Shown piece by piece: positions 35,053 through 42,936 of a stretch of 64,000 nt of DNA. Source of the DNA: Pseudomonas congelans (GTDB taxonomy: Bacteria > Pseudomonadota > Gammaproteobacteria > Pseudomonadales > Pseudomonadaceae); assembly GCF_900103225.1 (NCBI RefSeq), contig NZ_FNJH01000005.1:65671-129670 (forward strand), in the 5' to 3' direction. A program made the translations under genes and the position numbers. Positions within the stretch are counted from its first letter, which is position 1. Each line of letters opens with the position of its first letter. The notes below the pieces were generated by a model that saw only the letters and a program-made list of their open reading frames with translations, did no database searches and had not been told where the DNA came from.

Positions 35053-35831
35053 GCTTTATCAGTGTGCGCAATGTCTGGCAGCAATACGCTGACCAAGTGG
35101 TGCTCGAGGGCCTCAACCTGGACGTGGCCGAAGGCGAGTTCTGCACGCTGGTCGGTGCATCGGGCTGCGGCAAATCGACCTTTCTGCGCCTGTTGCTGGG
35201 TCAGGAAAGCCCCAGTCGCGGTCTGATCACGCTGGACGGTACGGCGCTGCGCAATGAGCCGGATGCCAGTCGTGGCGTGGTGTTTCAGCGCTATTCGGTG
35301 TTTCCGCACCTGTCGGTGCTCGACAACGTGGCGCTGGGTCTGGAGCTGCCCCGCTCGCCCTGGCTCGGCCGACTGTTCGGCCAGGCAAAAAGCGAGGCGC
35401 GCGAGCACGCCGCGCAGTTGCTCGGCAAGGTCGGCCTCGGGCATGCGCTGGACAAGTATCCGACGCAATTGTCCGGCGGCATGCAGCAGCGCCTGGCCAT
35501 CGCTCAGGCGCTGATCATGAAACCGCGCGTCCTGCTGCTGGACGAGCCGTTCGGCGCGCTCGACCCCGGCATCCGCAAGGACATGCACCACCTGCTGCTG
35601 GACCTGTGGCGCGAAACGAAACTGACCGTGTTCATGGTTACACACGACCTGTCCGAAGGTTTCAACCTCGGCACCCGCCTGCTGGTTTTCGACAAGGTGC
35701 GCCACGACCCGCACGCGCCCGGAGCCTATGGCGCGCGCATCACCTACGACATCCCCCTCAACAGCGAACGCCGCGCCGAGCGCGCCGCCATCGATTCGCT
35801 GCTCAACGTTTCAGAGGAGCCCGTTCAATGA
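35049..35831 (+). CDS. Guanidine ABC importer, ATP-binding protein
   Basis: 260 residues from the ATG at 35049. Walker A GASGCGKST (about 37-45), Q-loop VVFQRYSVFPHL, ABC signature LSGGMQQRLAIAQAL and Walker B LLLDEPFGALD are all present. Energises uptake through the preceding permease. Coupled on both sides by ATGA overlaps: with the permease stop upstream and the DUF1989 gene downstream. Confidence 0.92.
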   Translation: MSFISVRNVWQQYADQVVLEGLNLDVAEGEFCTLVGASGCGKSTFLRLLLGQESPSRGLITLDGTALRNEPDASRGVVFQRYSVFPHLSVLDNVALGLELPRSPWLGRLFGQAKSEAREHAAQLLGKVGLGHALDKYPTQLSGGMQQRLAIAQALIMKPRVLLLDEPFGALDPGIRKDMHHLLLDLWRETKLTVFMVTHDLSEGFNLGTRLLVFDKVRHDPHAPGAYGARITYDIPLNSERRAERAAIDSLLNVSEEPVQ

Positions 35832-36553
35832 CTGACTCAACCACGCTGTACCCGGTTTTCGCCGAAGAGATGCTGCCCGGTGGCGGCCATCGTTCGTTCA
35901 TCCTCAAGCGTGGCGAACTGCTGCGCCTGACCGACCTGCACGGCAACGCCAACGTCAGCCTGACCCTGCTCAACGCCCACGAAAAAACCGAACGGCTGAA
36001 CCTGCCGGACAGCCTCAAATGCCAGCACACCGCCAAATTGAGCAACGGTCATTGCCTGTATTCGGACATGGGCCGCGTGCTGGCGGCCATCGTCACTGAC
36101 ACCTGCGGCTGGAGCGACAGCATCGGCGGCGTGCTCAATGCCCAGGAAGTCGCTGAAAAATACGGCCAGGGCCGTTATCAGGAATTGCGCAACGGCTTCT
36201 TTCGCAATGGCGTCGACAACCTGCTGGTCGAGCTGGGCAAATGGGGGCTGGGGCTGTCCGACCTGCTGATGACCCTCAACCTGTTCAGCCGGGTGGATGT
36301 CGACGAGGCTGGAGCCCTGCACTTCGCCCCGAACAACTCCAAGGCCGGTGACTACATCGAACTCTATGCACCGATGGACACGCTGGTGGTGCTGACCGCG
36401 CTGCAACACCCGATGGACCCCAACCCGGAATATGCCCCGCAACCGCTCAAGCTCAGCTGGATGAAGGCCGACGCCAGTGTTGCCGAGCACTGCCGCACAT
36501 CGCGCCCGGAAAACGAGCGCGGCTTTATCAATACCAACCGCCTGTTCGCCTGA
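35828..36553 (+). CDS. DUF1989 protein, carboxyguanidine deiminase subunit (UAAP1 type)
   Basis: 241 residues from the ATG at 35828, overlapping the ATPase stop. DUF1989 family member long named urea carboxylase-associated protein 1. Features: RGELLRLTDLHGNANVSL, DMGRVLAAIVTDTCGWSD with a conserved Cys, and an FSRVDVDEAGALHF segment. In the established guanidine pathway two DUF1989 proteins form the heteromeric deiminase CgdAB, which converts carboxyguanidine to allophanate and ammonia. Which of the two corresponds to CgdA is not assigned here. Confidence 0.88.
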   Translation: MTDSTTLYPVFAEEMLPGGGHRSFILKRGELLRLTDLHGNANVSLTLLNAHEKTERLNLPDSLKCQHTAKLSNGHCLYSDMGRVLAAIVTDTCGWSDSIGGVLNAQEVAEKYGQGRYQELRNGFFRNGVDNLLVELGKWGLGLSDLLMTLNLFSRVDVDEAGALHFAPNNSKAGDYIELYAPMDTLVVLTALQHPMDPNPEYAPQPLKLSWMKADASVAEHCRTSRPENERGFINTNRLFA

Positions 36554-36564
36554 GGAGCCCTGTC

Positions 36565-37182
36565 ATGAATTCACCGACTCACTTTTGCTGTGACGCGACC
36601 ATACCGGCCGGCGAGCCCTTCCTGGCCGAGGTCAAGGCCGGGCAGACCGTGCGCATCCTCGACCTGCAAGGCAATCAGGCTGTCGACACACTGTTTTTCA
36701 GCCTGAGCAACCCGCGTGAACGCTACGACGTGCAGCGCACCCTGCGCCGCCAGAACAGTGTGTACCTGACCACCGGCAGCGTGCTGTTTTCCAACCTCGG
36801 CCAGCCGATGCTGACCATTGTCGATGACACCTGCGGTCGCCACGACACGCTCGGTGGCGCGTGCGCGCAAGAGAGCAACACCGTGCGCTACGCTCTGGAA
36901 AAGCGCTACATGCACAGCTGCCGCGACAACTACCTGCGCGCCTGCATGCATGACGGCCGCCTGAGCAAGGCAGACATCGGCCCCAACATCAACTTCTTCA
37001 TGAACGTACCCGTGACAGCCGAAGGCGGCCTGACCTTCGAAGACGGTATTTCCGCGCCCGGCAAATACGTCGAGCTGCGCGCTGAAATGGACGTGATCGT
37101 GCTGATTTCCAACTGCCCGCAGCTCAACAACCCCTGCAATGGCTACAACCCGACGCCAGCGCAGTTATCGATTCGCGACTGA
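36565..37182 (+). CDS. DUF1989 protein, carboxyguanidine deiminase subunit (UAAP2 type)
   Basis: 205 residues, 11 nt after its partner. DUF1989 family, urea carboxylase-associated protein 2. Parallels its neighbour motif for motif: GQTVRILDLQGNQAVDTLFF, LTIVDDTCGRHDTLGGAC and NFFMNVPVTAEGGLTFEDG. The pair is expected to act as one enzyme between the carboxylase and the allophanate hydrolase. Identity as deiminase is from family knowledge plus operon context. Confidence 0.88.
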   Translation: MNSPTHFCCDATIPAGEPFLAEVKAGQTVRILDLQGNQAVDTLFFSLSNPRERYDVQRTLRRQNSVYLTTGSVLFSNLGQPMLTIVDDTCGRHDTLGGACAQESNTVRYALEKRYMHSCRDNYLRACMHDGRLSKADIGPNINFFMNVPVTAEGGLTFEDGISAPGKYVELRAEMDVIVLISNCPQLNNPCNGYNPTPAQLSIRD

Positions 37183-37291
37183 CCCGGCACCTGCCCTCAG
37201 CAACGGACGACCGTTGCGTAGATTGATCAATAGCGGGACGGCCCGCTTCCCATCACGAAACCGAGCGCGACTGGGTTTCCGGGGTTATGCC

Positions 37292-40200
37292 ATGTTCGAC
37301 AAACTGCTGATCGCCAACCGTGGCGCCATTGCCTGCCGCATCCTGCGGACCCTGCGCACCTTGCAGGTCAAGGGCGTGGCGGTGTATTCCGAAGCCGACG
37401 CTGCCAGCCTGCACCTGATGCAGGCCGACGAAGCCCACAGCCTGGGCGAAGGTGGCGCAGCCGGAACCTATCTGGCGGTGGACAAGATCCTCGCCATCGC
37501 CAAAGCCAGCGGCGCCAACGCCATTCATCCCGGCTACGGGTTTCTCTCGGAAAACGCTGCGTTCGCTCAGGCCTGCGAAGACGCCGGTATCGCCTTCGTC
37601 GGCCCGACGCCTGAGCAACTGCGTGTATTCGGCCTCAAACACACCGCCCGAGCGCTGGCCAGACAGCACGGCGTGCCCATGCTCGAAGGCACCGAGTTGC
37701 TCGACAGCCTGGAGTCGGCCATCACGGCGGCTCACACCATCGGCTATCCGGTGATGCTCAAAAGCACCGCGGGCGGTGGTGGCATCGGCATGCGTGTGTG
37801 TCGTAGCGCCGAAGAGCTGGCCGACTCATTCGAAGCAGTCAAACGCCTGGGTCAGAATAATTTCAGCGACGCGGGTGTGTTCATCGAGAAATACATCCAG
37901 CGCGCCCGTCATCTGGAAGTGCAGGTGTTCGGCGACGGTCAAGGCGAGGTGCTGGCGCTCGGCGTGCGCGACTGTTCGGTACAGCGGCGCAATCAGAAAG
38001 TACTGGAAGAAACCCCGGCCCCGAACCTGCCGCACGGCATGGCCGAGGAACTGTGCGCAGCGGCTGTCAAACTCGCCAGGGCAGTCAATTACCGCAGCGC
38101 CGGGACGGTCGAGTTCGTCTTCGACAGTGATGACCAGCGCTTCTATTTCCTGGAGGTGAACACGCGCTTGCAGGTAGAGCACGGCGTCACCGAGCAGGTG
38201 TGGGGAGTGGATCTGGTCAGTTGGATGGTGCAACTGGCTGCCGGTGATCTGCCGCCGCTGGATCAGTTGCAGGCCGGCCTGAAACCGGTTGGCCATGCGA
38301 TTCAGGCGCGGCTCTACGCGGAAGATCCGGGCCGTGATTTTCAGCCCTGCCCTGGCTTGCTGACTGCCGCTGATTTTCCGCCTGCCGATGGCCGGACGCT
38401 GCGTATCGATACTTGGGTCGAGGCTGGCTGCGAGATACCGCCGTACTTTGACCCGATGATCGCCAAGCTGATCAGTTGGGCGCCGACCCGCGAGGACGCC
38501 AGCGCCGGGCTGATCGACGCACTGAACGAAACGCGTCTGTATGGCGTGGAAACCAATCGCGACTATCTGCGCCAGATCATTGTCGACACGCCTTTTGCCA
38601 GTGGCCAGCCATGGACCCGCTGCCTGGAAGATCTGGTGTATCGCGCTGACACCTTCGAGGTGTTGAGCGGCGGCACGCAGACCAGCGTTCAGGATTATCC
38701 GGGACGCCTGGGCTACTGGGCGGTCGGTGTGCCGCCATCCGGGCCGATGGACAGCCGCGCGTTGCGCCAGGGCAATGGCCTGCTGGGCAACACCGAAGGA
38801 TGCGCCGCGCTGGAAATCACCATGAGCGGGCCGCTGCTGCGTTTCAACACCGATGCGGTGGTCGCCGTGACCGGTGCGCACATTCCGATCACCCTCGATG
38901 GCCAATCCTGCGCCATGAACACCGCGCTGCTGGTGCGCGCCGGTTCGACGCTGTCGCTGGGCACCATCGCAGGTGCCGGTGTACGCAGCTACCTGTGTGT
39001 GCGTGGCGGGCTCGATGTGCCGGATTATCTGGGCAGCAAAAGTACCTTTACCCTTGGCCAGTTCGGCGGTCACGGCGGTCGCGCGCTACGCGCCGGCGAT
39101 GTGCTGCACATCACGCCCCTGGCGGAGCGCAGTGCAGGTCAACGGATTGCCGACGAAGCGCTTGAAGCGCTGACAGAGGTCCGTCGGATGAGGGTCATTT
39201 ACGGCCCGCATGCGGCCCCGGAATACTTCACCGAAGCGTACATCGAGAGGTTTTTCGCAACCGATTGGGAAGTACATTTCAACTCCAGCCGCACCGGCGT
39301 GCGCCTGATCGGCCCCAAACCCGAATGGGTGCGCGCCGACGGCGGCGAAGCGGGTCTGCACCCGTCCAACATTCACGACAACCCCTATGCGATCGGCGCG
39401 GTGGATTTCACCGGTGACATGCCGGTAATCCTCGGGCCGGACGGGCCCAGCCTGGGCGGATTCGTGTGCCCGGTGACCATCATCGAGGCAGACCTGTGGC
39501 AGATGGGGCAGTTGAAGGCTGGCGACAGAGTCCGATTCATTCCGGTGAGCGTCGAGGAGTGCCATGCAGAACTATGTGGCAGCCAGCTTGCTCGCGAAGG
39601 CTATATTCCTGACGCAGAAAATTCATCGACTGTACCGGCCTCTTCGCGAGCAAGCTCGCTCCCACAAGACACTGCGAACAGCAAAATCGTACGCATAGAG
39701 GATCTGCACACCCCGGTCGTCCTCGACATCGGTCAGGACGATAAACGTCTGGTTGCGCGCCTGTCCGGGGATACGCATCTGCTGCTGGAAATCGGCGCAG
39801 CAGAGCTGAATCTGGTGCTGCGCCTGCGTGGCCATGCCTTGATGCTTGCGCTGGAGGCCAAGGCGCTGGCGGGTGTGATCGATCTGACGCCGGGCATTCG
39901 CTCGCTGCAAATCCACTACCGCCCCGAGCAACTACCGCTTCGGCAACTGCTCGACATCGTCGCCGGGGAATGGGACGCGGTGTGCGCTGCGAAAGACCTG
40001 CAAGTGGCCTCTCGCATCGTCCATCTGCCACTGTCCTGGGATGACCCGGCCTGCCAACTGGCCATCGAAAAATACATGACCACCGTACGCAAGGACGCAC
40101 CGTGGTGCCCGAGCAACCTGGAGTTCATCCGCCGTATCAATGACCTGCCCAACCTCGACGAAGTGCAACGTACGGTGTTCGACGCCAGTTATCTGGTCAT

Positions 40201-40957
40201 GGGGCTGGGCGATGTGTACCTCGGCGCACCGGTGGCCACGCCGCTGGACCCGCGCCACCGGCTGGTCACCACCAAGTACAACCCGGCACGCACCTGGACC
40301 GCCGAAAATTCGGTGGGCATCGGCGGCGCCTACATGTGCGTGTACGGCATGGAAGGCCCCGGCGGTTATCAATTCGTCGGCCGCACGTTGCAGATGTGGA
40401 ATCGCTACCGCGACGTCGCGGCCTTCGAGGGCAAACCATGGCTGTTGCGCTTCTTCGATCAGATCCGTTTCTACCCGGTCAGCGCCGACGAACTGGTGCG
40501 TATCCGCCGCGACTTCCCGCTGGGTCGCTTCGCCCTGAACATCGAACACAGCACCCTGAATCTGGCTGACTACCAGGCCTTCCTGACCCGCGAAGCCGAA
40601 GGCATCACGGCATTCCGCGCCCAGCAACACGCCGCCTTCAACGCCGAGCGCGAACGCTGGATCGCCAACGGGCAGGCCGATTTCCAGAGCGATGAAGGCG
40701 TGGCGCCGAACACTGAAGAACAGCCTCTGCAACCCGGCCAGCAAGGCGTCGACAGCCACATCGCCGGCAATCTCTGGCAAGTCCAGGTGCAACCGGGCGA
40801 ACGTGTGGAAGCAGGCGATGTGCTGGTGATTCTGGAGTCCATGAAAATGGAAATCCCTGTGCTTGCCCCGATCGCCGGCGTGGTGCAGGACGTCAGGGTG
40901 CAACCCGGCTCGGCAGTACGCGCAGGGCAACGAGTCGTGGTGCTGACCGCAGACTGA
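37292..40957 (+). CDS. Biotin-dependent guanidine carboxylase (urea carboxylase family)
   Basis: 1221 residues from the ATG at 37292 (MFDKLLIANRGAIACRI). Domains: biotin carboxylase (about 1-450, with GGGGIGMRV glycine-rich loop and FLEVNTRLQVEHGVTE), AHS2/KipA-like (about 480-760), AHS1/KipI-like (about 795-1100) and a biotin carrier domain (about 1150-1221) with biotinyl Lys1185 in ESMKME. It carboxylates guanidine with ATP and bicarbonate; the riboswitch and the two DUF1989 genes favour guanidine over urea. Residues about 762-791, between the two transferase domains, are encoded by an inverted REP pair (39576-39666) and have no family counterpart that I recognise. Confidence 0.93.
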   Translation: MFDKLLIANRGAIACRILRTLRTLQVKGVAVYSEADAASLHLMQADEAHSLGEGGAAGTYLAVDKILAIAKASGANAIHPGYGFLSENAAFAQACEDAGIAFVGPTPEQLRVFGLKHTARALARQHGVPMLEGTELLDSLESAITAAHTIGYPVMLKSTAGGGGIGMRVCRSAEELADSFEAVKRLGQNNFSDAGVFIEKYIQRARHLEVQVFGDGQGEVLALGVRDCSVQRRNQKVLEETPAPNLPHGMAEELCAAAVKLARAVNYRSAGTVEFVFDSDDQRFYFLEVNTRLQVEHGVTEQVWGVDLVSWMVQLAAGDLPPLDQLQAGLKPVGHAIQARLYAEDPGRDFQPCPGLLTAADFPPADGRTLRIDTWVEAGCEIPPYFDPMIAKLISWAPTREDASAGLIDALNETRLYGVETNRDYLRQIIVDTPFASGQPWTRCLEDLVYRADTFEVLSGGTQTSVQDYPGRLGYWAVGVPPSGPMDSRALRQGNGLLGNTEGCAALEITMSGPLLRFNTDAVVAVTGAHIPITLDGQSCAMNTALLVRAGSTLSLGTIAGAGVRSYLCVRGGLDVPDYLGSKSTFTLGQFGGHGGRALRAGDVLHITPLAERSAGQRIADEALEALTEVRRMRVIYGPHAAPEYFTEAYIERFFATDWEVHFNSSRTGVRLIGPKPEWVRADGGEAGLHPSNIHDNPYAIGAVDFTGDMPVILGPDGPSLGGFVCPVTIIEADLWQMGQLKAGDRVRFIPVSVEECHAELCGSQLAREGYIPDAENSSTVPASSRASSLPQDTANSKIVRIEDLHTPVVLDIGQDDKRLVARLSGDTHLLLEIGAAELNLVLRLRGHALMLALEAKALAGVIDLTPGIRSLQIHYRPEQLPLRQLLDIVAGEWDAVCAAKDLQVASRIVHLPLSWDDPACQLAIEKYMTTVRKDAPWCPSNLEFIRRINDLPNLDEVQRTVFDASYLVMGLGDVYLGAPVATPLDPRHRLVTTKYNPARTWTAENSVGIGGAYMCVYGMEGPGGYQFVGRTLQMWNRYRDVAAFEGKPWLLRFFDQIRFYPVSADELVRIRRDFPLGRFALNIEHSTLNLADYQAFLTREAEGITAFRAQQHAAFNAERERWIANGQADFQSDEGVAPNTEEQPLQPGQQGVDSHIAGNLWQVQVQPGERVEAGDVLVILESMKMEIPVLAPIAGVVQDVRVQPGSAVRAGQRVVVLTAD
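39576..39666. repeat. Inverted pair of REP elements inside the guanidine carboxylase gene
   Basis: The first unit GCCAGCTTGCTCGCGAAGG (39582-39600) and the second CTTCGCGAGCAAGCTCGCTC (39642-39661) are head-to-head copies of the Pseudomonas REP core GAGCGAGCTTGCTCGCGAA. About 40 nt lie between them. The reading frame stays open through the whole element, adding about 30 residues to the interdomain linker. REP elements are normally extragenic. Confidence 0.88.
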
Positions 40958-40992
40958 AGCGACCCACTTTTCACTTTCAAGGGAACCCCGTC

Positions 40993-42807
40993 ATGAACGA
41001 CACAGCACTGCCCAATGACCTGCGCCTGGACACCGTACGCATGGCCTACCAGTCCGGCCAGGTATCCCCGCGTCAGCTGATTCTGGCGCTGCGCGAGAAA
41101 GCCGCCCGGCTGAACAGCGATTATCACCTGTTCATCCACCTGCTTAGCGCGGCTGAACTCGAGCCTTACCTGGCCGCGCTGGATGATCGCGATCCCAGAG
41201 ACCTGCCGCTGTTCGGCGTGCCCTTCGCGATCAAGGACAATATTGATCTGGCAGCCATTCCAACCACCGCTGCCTGCCCGGACTACGCCTACACACCCGA
41301 GCACTCGGCAAGCGTCGTCGCGCACCTGATCGCACTGGGTGCCGTGCCCATGGGCAAGACCAATCTGGACCAGTTCGCCACAGGCTTGAACGGCAGCCGC
41401 TCGCCCTATGGCGCCTGCCCCAACAGCGTGTTGAACGAGTACCCGTCTGGCGGTTCGAGCGCCGGCTCGTCGCTGGCCGTGGCACTGGGGGTCAGCAGCT
41501 TCTCGCTGGGCACCGACACTGCCGGCTCGGGCCGAGTGCCCGCGGCACTGAACAACCTGGTGGGAATGAAAGCCAGCAAGGGGCTGATTTCCACAGCGGG
41601 TGTGGTGCCCGCATGCCGCACGCAGGATTGCGTCTCGACCTTCACCGCCACGGCGCGGGAAGCCAGCGAGCTATTGGCACTGATCGCCGCATTTGATCCG
41701 CGCGATGAATACAGCCGTCGCAACCCGTTATGGAACGACGCGTCTGCGTTCGGCACGCCTCGTCCGTTTCGTTTCGGGGTACCCCGCGCCGAGGACCTGC
41801 AGTTCTTCGGCTGTACCGAGGGGCCGAAGCTGTTCAGTGCAGCCATCGACCACCTTATCGCGCTGGGTGGCGAAGCGGTCAGTGTGGACCTGTCACCGTT
41901 TCTCGAAGCGGCGCGGTTGTTGTACGAGGGGCCGTGGGTGGCCGAACGCTACAGCGTCGCCGGGCAGTTGATGGAAGAACGCCCTGACGCGGTATTGCCG
42001 GTGATTCGCGACGTGCTGGCCAAGGCTCCACAGGTCAGCGGGGTGGATACGTTTCGAGCGCAATACCGCCTGCAAGCGCTCAAGGCGACGTGCGATCGGG
42101 TACTTGAAGGCCTGGAGTGCGTGGTGACGCCGAGCATCGGCCGCCCGGTGACATCGGCAGAGCTGGCGGCCGAGCCGGTGTTGCGCAATTCGGAACTGGG
42201 CTACTACACGAATTTCGTCAACCTGCTCGACTACGCCGCCGTCGCCGTGCCCAGCGCGTTCATGGGCAATGGTCTGCCGTGGGGCGTGACGCTGTTCGGA
42301 CGGGCATTCACCGATCAGTACCTGCTCAGCCTGGCAGACGCCTTGCAGCGGCAAACCGCCCTGCCCCTGATTGGTGGCGAAGCACCTCGGCCGCCTATGC
42401 CGCAAAACACTGCACGCAACGATATGGCGCGCTTGGTGGTCTGCGGTGCCCATCTGGACGGACTGGCATTGAACTGGCAGCTCAGGCAACGCGGCGCACG
42501 CCTGCTGGAAACCACGCAAAGCTCGGCCGACTATCGGCTGTATGCCCTGGCCGGAGGTCCGCCCTTCCGGCCTGGCATGGTGCGGGTGGCCGAACAGGGC
42601 GTGGCCATCGATGTGGAAGTCTGGGAGCTGCCTAGTATCGAGTTGGGGTCGTTCCTGACCGGCATTCCGGCACCGCTCGGGCTGGGCAAGGTGCAATTGG
42701 CCGACGGCCGCTGGGAGACCGGTTTCATCTGCGAAGCCTATGGCCTGGAGGGCGCCCGCGACATCAGCCATCTCGGCGGCTGGCGTGCGCACGTACAACC
42801 GCAGTAA
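40993..42807 (+). CDS. atzF: Allophanate hydrolase
   Basis: 604 residues. Amidase-signature domain (about 1-440) with catalytic Lys in FAIKDNIDLAA and the Ser-cis-Ser-nucleophile set in YPSGGSSAGSSLAVALG, GTDTAGSGRVPAALN; then the C-terminal allophanate hydrolase domain (about 480-600). Hydrolyses allophanate to CO2 and ammonia, the last step of the pathway. Lies 35 nt after the carboxylase and is the last gene of the operon. Confidence 0.95.
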   Translation: MNDTALPNDLRLDTVRMAYQSGQVSPRQLILALREKAARLNSDYHLFIHLLSAAELEPYLAALDDRDPRDLPLFGVPFAIKDNIDLAAIPTTAACPDYAYTPEHSASVVAHLIALGAVPMGKTNLDQFATGLNGSRSPYGACPNSVLNEYPSGGSSAGSSLAVALGVSSFSLGTDTAGSGRVPAALNNLVGMKASKGLISTAGVVPACRTQDCVSTFTATAREASELLALIAAFDPRDEYSRRNPLWNDASAFGTPRPFRFGVPRAEDLQFFGCTEGPKLFSAAIDHLIALGGEAVSVDLSPFLEAARLLYEGPWVAERYSVAGQLMEERPDAVLPVIRDVLAKAPQVSGVDTFRAQYRLQALKATCDRVLEGLECVVTPSIGRPVTSAELAAEPVLRNSELGYYTNFVNLLDYAAVAVPSAFMGNGLPWGVTLFGRAFTDQYLLSLADALQRQTALPLIGGEAPRPPMPQNTARNDMARLVVCGAHLDGLALNWQLRQRGARLLETTQSSADYRLYALAGGPPFRPGMVRVAEQGVAIDVEVWELPSIELGSFLTGIPAPLGLGKVQLADGRWETGFICEAYGLEGARDISHLGGWRAHVQPQ

Positions 42808-42812
42808 GCGCA

Positions 42813-42838
42813 AGGCGGCATGCTGGGGCGTGCCGCCT
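42813..42838 (+). terminator. Terminator hairpin of the guanidine operon
   Basis: AGGCGGCA (42813-42820) and TGCCGCCT (42831-42838) form an 8-bp GC-rich stem right after the allophanate hydrolase stop, followed by CACTCTTT. The T-tract is weak. Confidence 0.6.
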
Positions 42839-42850
42839 CACTCTTTCAGC

Positions 42851-42893
42851 GCGACGGGAAGTCGCAATACATAGTTATGACCTTCCCGATCGC
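42851..42893 (+). promoter_or_regulatory. Imperfect hairpin upstream of the toxin-like gene
   Basis: GCGA-C-GGGAAG pairs with CTTCCC-GA-TCGC across about 20 nt, 44 nt upstream of the next start codon. It could be a leader structure or an operator. No hrp box (GGAACC-N15-16-CCACNNA) is present in 42808-42936. Confidence 0.35.
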
Positions 42894-42936
42894 GCCTCCC
42901 GAAATAATGGGCATTCATTCATTTTGACCACACGTC

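Noticed and set aside
42808..42936. Possible hrp box for the toxin-like gene
   Set aside because: CCACAC occurs near 42930 but no GGAACC at the right spacing; type III control cannot be supported from this sequence.
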